Position numbers and translations under genes: made by a program
Shown here: in pieces, positions 11,977-14,644 of the stretch
Numbering within the stretch: the stretch's first letter is position 1
Layout of the letters: every line of letters begins with the position of its first letter
The notes under the pieces: model-generated
Databases searched by the model: none
Seen by the model: only the letters and a program-made list of their open reading frames with translations
What the model was told of the DNA's origin: nothing
Assembly (NCBI GenBank): GCA_028064945.1
Contig: JAPTWQ010000022.1
Span: forward strand, 1 to 14,644
Source of the DNA: Nitrospiraceae bacterium
Lineage (GTDB): Bacteria > Nitrospirota_A > Leptospirillia > Leptospirillales > Leptospirillaceae
DNA: 14,644 bases
Reading direction: 5' to 3'

Positions 11977-13831
11977 GACGGATAACCAGCCCGGTGGTTT
12001 CGTCACCGGGACGTCGCGGCCGCCGGTCTTCGGGGCCGGAATTCTTGCGGAGGGCAGGATGATCGAAGAAGAATCGACCGATTCGGAAACGGAAGTAAGC
12101 CGGACAGTCCTCGTCCGCCAGTATGGTCTTCTGACCCCGATCGACTGGGATCAGGATTGTCAGGAACATCTTTGGCTCCAGAACAAGCTGTGGAACACCC
12201 TGGTCGAGATCGATCAAACGGCTCGGGGGCGGTATTTTGCTCTCATGTCCGCCGAACCGGACGTTGACGAGATCGAGCGGCGCCTCCTCGCTCTCAAGGA
12301 AGAAAAGGAACGACTGATCTCCGAGAAGAAAAACCTCCGGAAAGAGGCCCGGAAGAAGGCGGGCGTCGATACGTCCGCCCAGGACCTCCGGATCGCGGAG
12401 ATCTCTCCGGACATTCGGGAGCTGGCAAGGGTGGCGAAGGAGAAGCGGGCCGAAGCCCGGGCGCGTCTCAAACCCGAAATCGATCGGATCGAGGCATCCC
12501 GGAGATCCGACGTCAAGGCGGCCCGGAACGCCTCCGGGCTCTGGTGGGGAAACTACAACGCCGTCTGCGCCTCCTACGAGACGGCCCGGGTCCGGGCGAT
12601 GAAATCCGGAGCCGAACTCAAGTTCCATTCCTTCGACGGAACCGGCCGCTTCACCTGCCAGATCCAGGGCGGGATGACCGTCTCCGAATTCTTTTCCGGA
12701 GAGAAACAGGCGCTCGTCGCCGCCGATCCCGTGTCCCCGGACGCCTTCTGGCACCCCTCCCGCGGGGAGCGGCGCCGGGCCGCCCGGACGATTCTCCGGA
12801 TCACCGTCTACACCGGCAAGGATGCGGCGGGAAAACCCTTTCGCCGGATGTTGTCTTTTCCGATGGTCGTCCACCGGGAGATCCCGGAAAACGCGACGAT
12901 CAAGCAGCTTGTCGTCTCCCGGAAACGGGTCGGAACGGAGTTCCGCTGGTCGGTCACGCTCACCTGCACCCTGGCGGGGTCGGGACAACCCGGCGTCCGC
13001 CCGGAAGGATCGGGGGCGTGCGGCATCGACCTCGGGTGGCGGCTCGTTCCGGAAGGCCTTCGCGTGGCCACCATTGCGTCGTCGACCGGCATCCGCCACA
13101 TCGTCCTTCCGGAAAAGACATTGAAGCGCATGGACCATACGGAAGACCTGAAAAGCCGCATCGATCAGGAATTGAACCGGGTGATGGCCTGGTTCCGGTC
13201 CCAGTGGCCCGCTCTCGCCCCCTTACTACCGGACGATCTCCGGGAGCTGTTTCTCCGGCATGTCCGGGCTCCGAAGGTGTCGGGCCGGAAACTCGCCGGA
13301 TCCATCCTCTCCTGGAGGGACCGGCATCCGGATTTTCGTCCGGATCTCCTGTCCGCGCTGGAGACGTGGCGGAAGAACAACAAGCGCCTGACTCAGGAGA
13401 TGGACCATCTCCGCGACAAGATCCAGGCATGGAGGACGGACTTCTACAGAAACGAGGCGAAGCGGATCGCCGGCTCCTATTCCGTGGTTGGAATCGAGAA
13501 CTTCGATCTCCGGGAAGTCGTGACACTCGAAACTCCGGAGGGAGAAAAGACGGACCAGCCGGCCGGAGCCCGGGCCAACCGGGTCCGGGCCTCCGTCTCC
13601 GATCTCCGCAAATGGATCCGGCTCCAAGCGGTCAAGACGGGAGCGACGGTCATCGAGATCCCCTCGAAAGACACGACCCGGGCCTGCTGGAAATGCGCCC
13701 ATGTCAACCGGTCTTCCGATCCGGGGGCCCTTATCTGGACGTGCGAAGTCTGCGGGGAGCGCTGGGACCAGGACGAGAACGCCGGACGAAACATTCTGGC
13801 GGCGACCTGCGCGAACGGGAAGCGGCCGTAA
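11969..13831 (+). CDS. cas12m: Cas12m-type CRISPR effector (type V-M) with intact RuvC triad
   Basis: This 620-residue RNA-guided effector should bind crRNA from the adjacent array and target DNA. Residues about 48-240 match the Cas12m front as I remember it: HLWLQNKLWNTL, long charged helices (95-185), LWWGNYNAV and FHSFDGTGRF. The RuvC parts follow: GIDLGW with D354, GIENFD with E510, and DQDENAGRNIL with D602. A zinc ribbon (CWKC 573-576, CEVC 592-595) sits before the last motif. Characterised Cas12m proteins bind DNA and silence without cutting double strands, and from memory the Mycolicibacterium protein lacks the first Asp and one Cys; this one keeps all. The ATG at 11969 overlaps the previous gene; the ATG at 12059 has a better site (GGAGG, 5 bases) and gives 590 residues, closer to the family length. 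No cas1 or cas2 is near. Confidence 0.88.
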   Translation: MSETDNQPGGFVTGTSRPPVFGAGILAEGRMIEEESTDSETEVSRTVLVRQYGLLTPIDWDQDCQEHLWLQNKLWNTLVEIDQTARGRYFALMSAEPDVDEIERRLLALKEEKERLISEKKNLRKEARKKAGVDTSAQDLRIAEISPDIRELARVAKEKRAEARARLKPEIDRIEASRRSDVKAARNASGLWWGNYNAVCASYETARVRAMKSGAELKFHSFDGTGRFTCQIQGGMTVSEFFSGEKQALVAADPVSPDAFWHPSRGERRRAARTILRITVYTGKDAAGKPFRRMLSFPMVVHREIPENATIKQLVVSRKRVGTEFRWSVTLTCTLAGSGQPGVRPEGSGACGIDLGWRLVPEGLRVATIASSTGIRHIVLPEKTLKRMDHTEDLKSRIDQELNRVMAWFRSQWPALAPLLPDDLRELFLRHVRAPKVSGRKLAGSILSWRDRHPDFRPDLLSALETWRKNNKRLTQEMDHLRDKIQAWRTDFYRNEAKRIAGSYSVVGIENFDLREVVTLETPEGEKTDQPAGARANRVRASVSDLRKWIRLQAVKTGATVIEIPSKDTTRACWKCAHVNRSSDPGALIWTCEVCGERWDQDENAGRNILAATCANGKRP

Positions 13832-13858
13832 AAATGCGGGAGGTTCGCGGAGCCCTGG

Positions 13859-13883
13859 CGGACAGGCTTTCCTGTCCGGTTTT
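13859..13883 (+). terminator. Perfect hairpin between effector gene and CRISPR array
   Basis: CGGACAGG (13859-13866) pairs perfectly with CCTGTCCG (13871-13878) around a CTTT loop, followed by GTTTTCC. It starts 27 bases after the effector stop. It may end the effector mRNA or be part of the CRISPR leader; the T-run of four is short, so termination may be partial. The rest of the 145-bp interval up to the first repeat shows no gene and no sequence complementary to the repeat. Confidence 0.5.
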
Positions 13884-13976
13884 CCGGGAAGGTGACGCTC
13901 GCTCCGGAAGACGAAAAAGGGGGTTCGCGAAAAGAACAGGAAAAAACGCTTGGGGCCGGGACCTTCGACGAGGAAG

Positions 13977-14446
13977 GTTATTGATGCCTGCTCAGTGGCT
14001 TGGTGACTGAGACTCATCCACTTCGTGGACGGCGACTACAACATGGGCGTTATTGATGCCTGCTCAGTGGCTTGGTGACTGAGACGTCCTGAGAGATGAG
14101 GCCCGACGACAGGGCGGAATCGTTATTGATGCCTGCTCAGTGGCTTGGTGACTGAGACAGTGTGAGGGCGGCAATCGACGGTCCCGTTCCGAGTTATTGA
14201 TGCCTGCTCAGTGGCTTGGTGACTGAGACCACTCCTGTCACGGTTTTCCTCTCCGATTTCTCGATGTTATTGATGCCTGCTCAGTGGCTTGGTGACTGAG
14301 ACCAAGGTGTTCTCAACCTGTCCGAACTATCCGGGTCGTTATTGATGCCTGCTCAGTGGCCTGGTGACTGAGACTAGGTTCTCCCGGGTGCATCTCCAAT
14401 CTCCGCACGGTTATTGATGCCTGCTCAGTGGCTTGGTGACTGAGAC
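13977..14446 (+). CRISPR. CRISPR array, seven 37-nt repeats and six spacers
   Basis: Repeats start at 13977, 14049, 14122, 14193, 14266, 14338 and 14410. Each is 37 nt, begins GTTATTGATGCC and ends GGTGACTGAGAC. Spacers are 35, 36, 34, 36, 35 and 35 nt and unrelated to each other. Repeat positions 15-20 (CTCAGT) pair perfectly with 30-35 (ACTGAG), giving a hairpin two bases before the spacer, as expected for a 5' crRNA handle of a type V effector read on the plus strand. The only variant is T to C at position 24 of repeat six (14361), in the loop, near the far end; this agrees with a leader on the effector side. The array has the same direction as cas12m and probably depends on it. I saw no spacer match within the window. 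Confidence 0.97.
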
Positions 14447-14508
14447 GTCGGGGATGCGAAATGCAGGACTGACTTTGTCAAAACGTTTCAAAGACCCAAA
14501 GTTTCAGA

Positions 14509-14524
14509 GACCAAAAATTTGGTC
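14509..14524. other. 16-bp palindrome downstream of the array
   Basis: GACCAAA-AA-TTTGGTC is a perfect inverted repeat, and AAACGTTT lies 20 bases before it. They sit between the last repeat (14446) and the partial gene ending at 14570. The pair could be the terminator region of that leftward gene or part of the end of a mobile element. This 123-bp stretch has no gene that I can support. Confidence 0.4.
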
Positions 14525-14569
14525 GCGTAGTCAAGTGGAGACCTAGCCCGCCCTTACTGGATCTGGCTG

Positions 14570-14644
14570 TCACGCATCGAAACCATTGTAGTAATATGCC
14601 AACCTGACCTTGGTGACGTTCAGCGCTCCCTGGGTGGTCCACTT
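14570..14644 (-). CDS. C-terminal end of an unknown gene, cut by the window edge
   Basis: On the minus strand an open frame enters from the right edge and gives 24 residues, KWTTQGALNVTKVRLAYYYN and then GFDA, before TGA at 14572-14570. The aromatic, basic composition looks like a real protein end, and a transposase tail is conceivable, but nothing here identifies it. The start is outside the window. Confidence 0.4.
   Translation of the reverse strand, partial: KWTTQGALNVTKVRLAYYYNGFDA

Noticed and set aside
11822..13138. 438-codon minus-strand open frame opposite cas12m
   Set aside because: Antisense shadow of the effector, with Arg/Gly/Pro/Asp-rich sequence and no start context or domain.
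13940..13960. GCTTGGGG near the first repeat, considered as a degenerate extra repeat
   Set aside because: The similarity ends after about six bases and the spacing does not fit the array.
12544..14010. 488-codon open frame on the plus strand running from inside cas12m to the first repeat
   Set aside because: It is an alternate frame of the effector gene; its product is dominated by Arg, Gly and Pro with no motif, as expected from GC-rich third positions.
14606..14617. CTTGGTGAC match to the CRISPR repeat, considered as an anti-repeat on the minus strand
   Set aside because: Only nine bases match, inside a probable coding region, with no terminator or further pairing; chance is enough.

Overview
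The window looks like part of a plasmid or phage-plasmid from a mid-GC bacterium (roughly 54-55% by eye). The composition (CCGGA/TCCGG-rich, many Arg CGG codons) and gene content would fit an acidophile such as a Leptospirillum relative, but I cannot prove the host; that assignment is a guess. It combines a lambda-like control and replication module, remnants of conjugation genes, many very small cysteine-rich accessory genes, and a compact CRISPR-Cas system with no adaptation genes.

Left part (1-4131, mostly minus strand). Reading leftward from the cro-like gene (4131-3871), there is a secreted protein (3836-3414), a membrane-anchored VirB9/TrbG-like protein (3385-2867), a lambda-O-like replication initiator (2481-1483) and an overlapping P/DnaC-like helicase-loader candidate (1610-804). 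A small zinc ribbon (753-538) and a two-helix pilin/IcmD-like protein (465-172) follow, closed by a clear terminator. The initiator gene carries seven 23-bp iterons inside its coding sequence (1986-2146), which marks a probable replication origin. One small secreted protein (2584-2958) runs the other way.

Middle (4139-7781). A cI/LexA-type S24 repressor (4217-4903) lies divergent from cro. The intergenic region holds three operators of consensus CAAC-N5-GTTG. A coupled pair of unknown genes (5005-6256) and a minus-strand pair (7629-6398) follow. At 7743-7781 a good sigma70-like promoter carries two more copies of the operator, placed as at the cro promoter. The repressor therefore probably controls the accessory operon that starts at 7879.

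Right part (7879-14644). Chains of tiny genes joined by ATGA overlaps encode zinc-ribbon or Cys-rich proteins, an HTH protein, a membrane peptide and lipoproteins. A DUF433 antitoxin without a toxin follows, then a ribbon-helix-helix-like protein and a Lar-like restriction-alleviation protein. The last chain runs directly into a 620-residue type V effector (11969-13831) that I recognise as Cas12m (subtype V-M, formerly V-U1/c2c4). A CRISPR array of seven 37-nt repeats and six 34-36-nt spacers begins 146 bp downstream. No cas1, cas2 or tracrRNA anti-repeat was found. Unlike the Cas12m I remember from Mycolicibacterium, this protein keeps a complete RuvC D-E-D triad and all four zinc-ribbon cysteines. 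That is the most interesting point of the window. The right edge holds the C-terminus of one more gene, possibly a mobile element.
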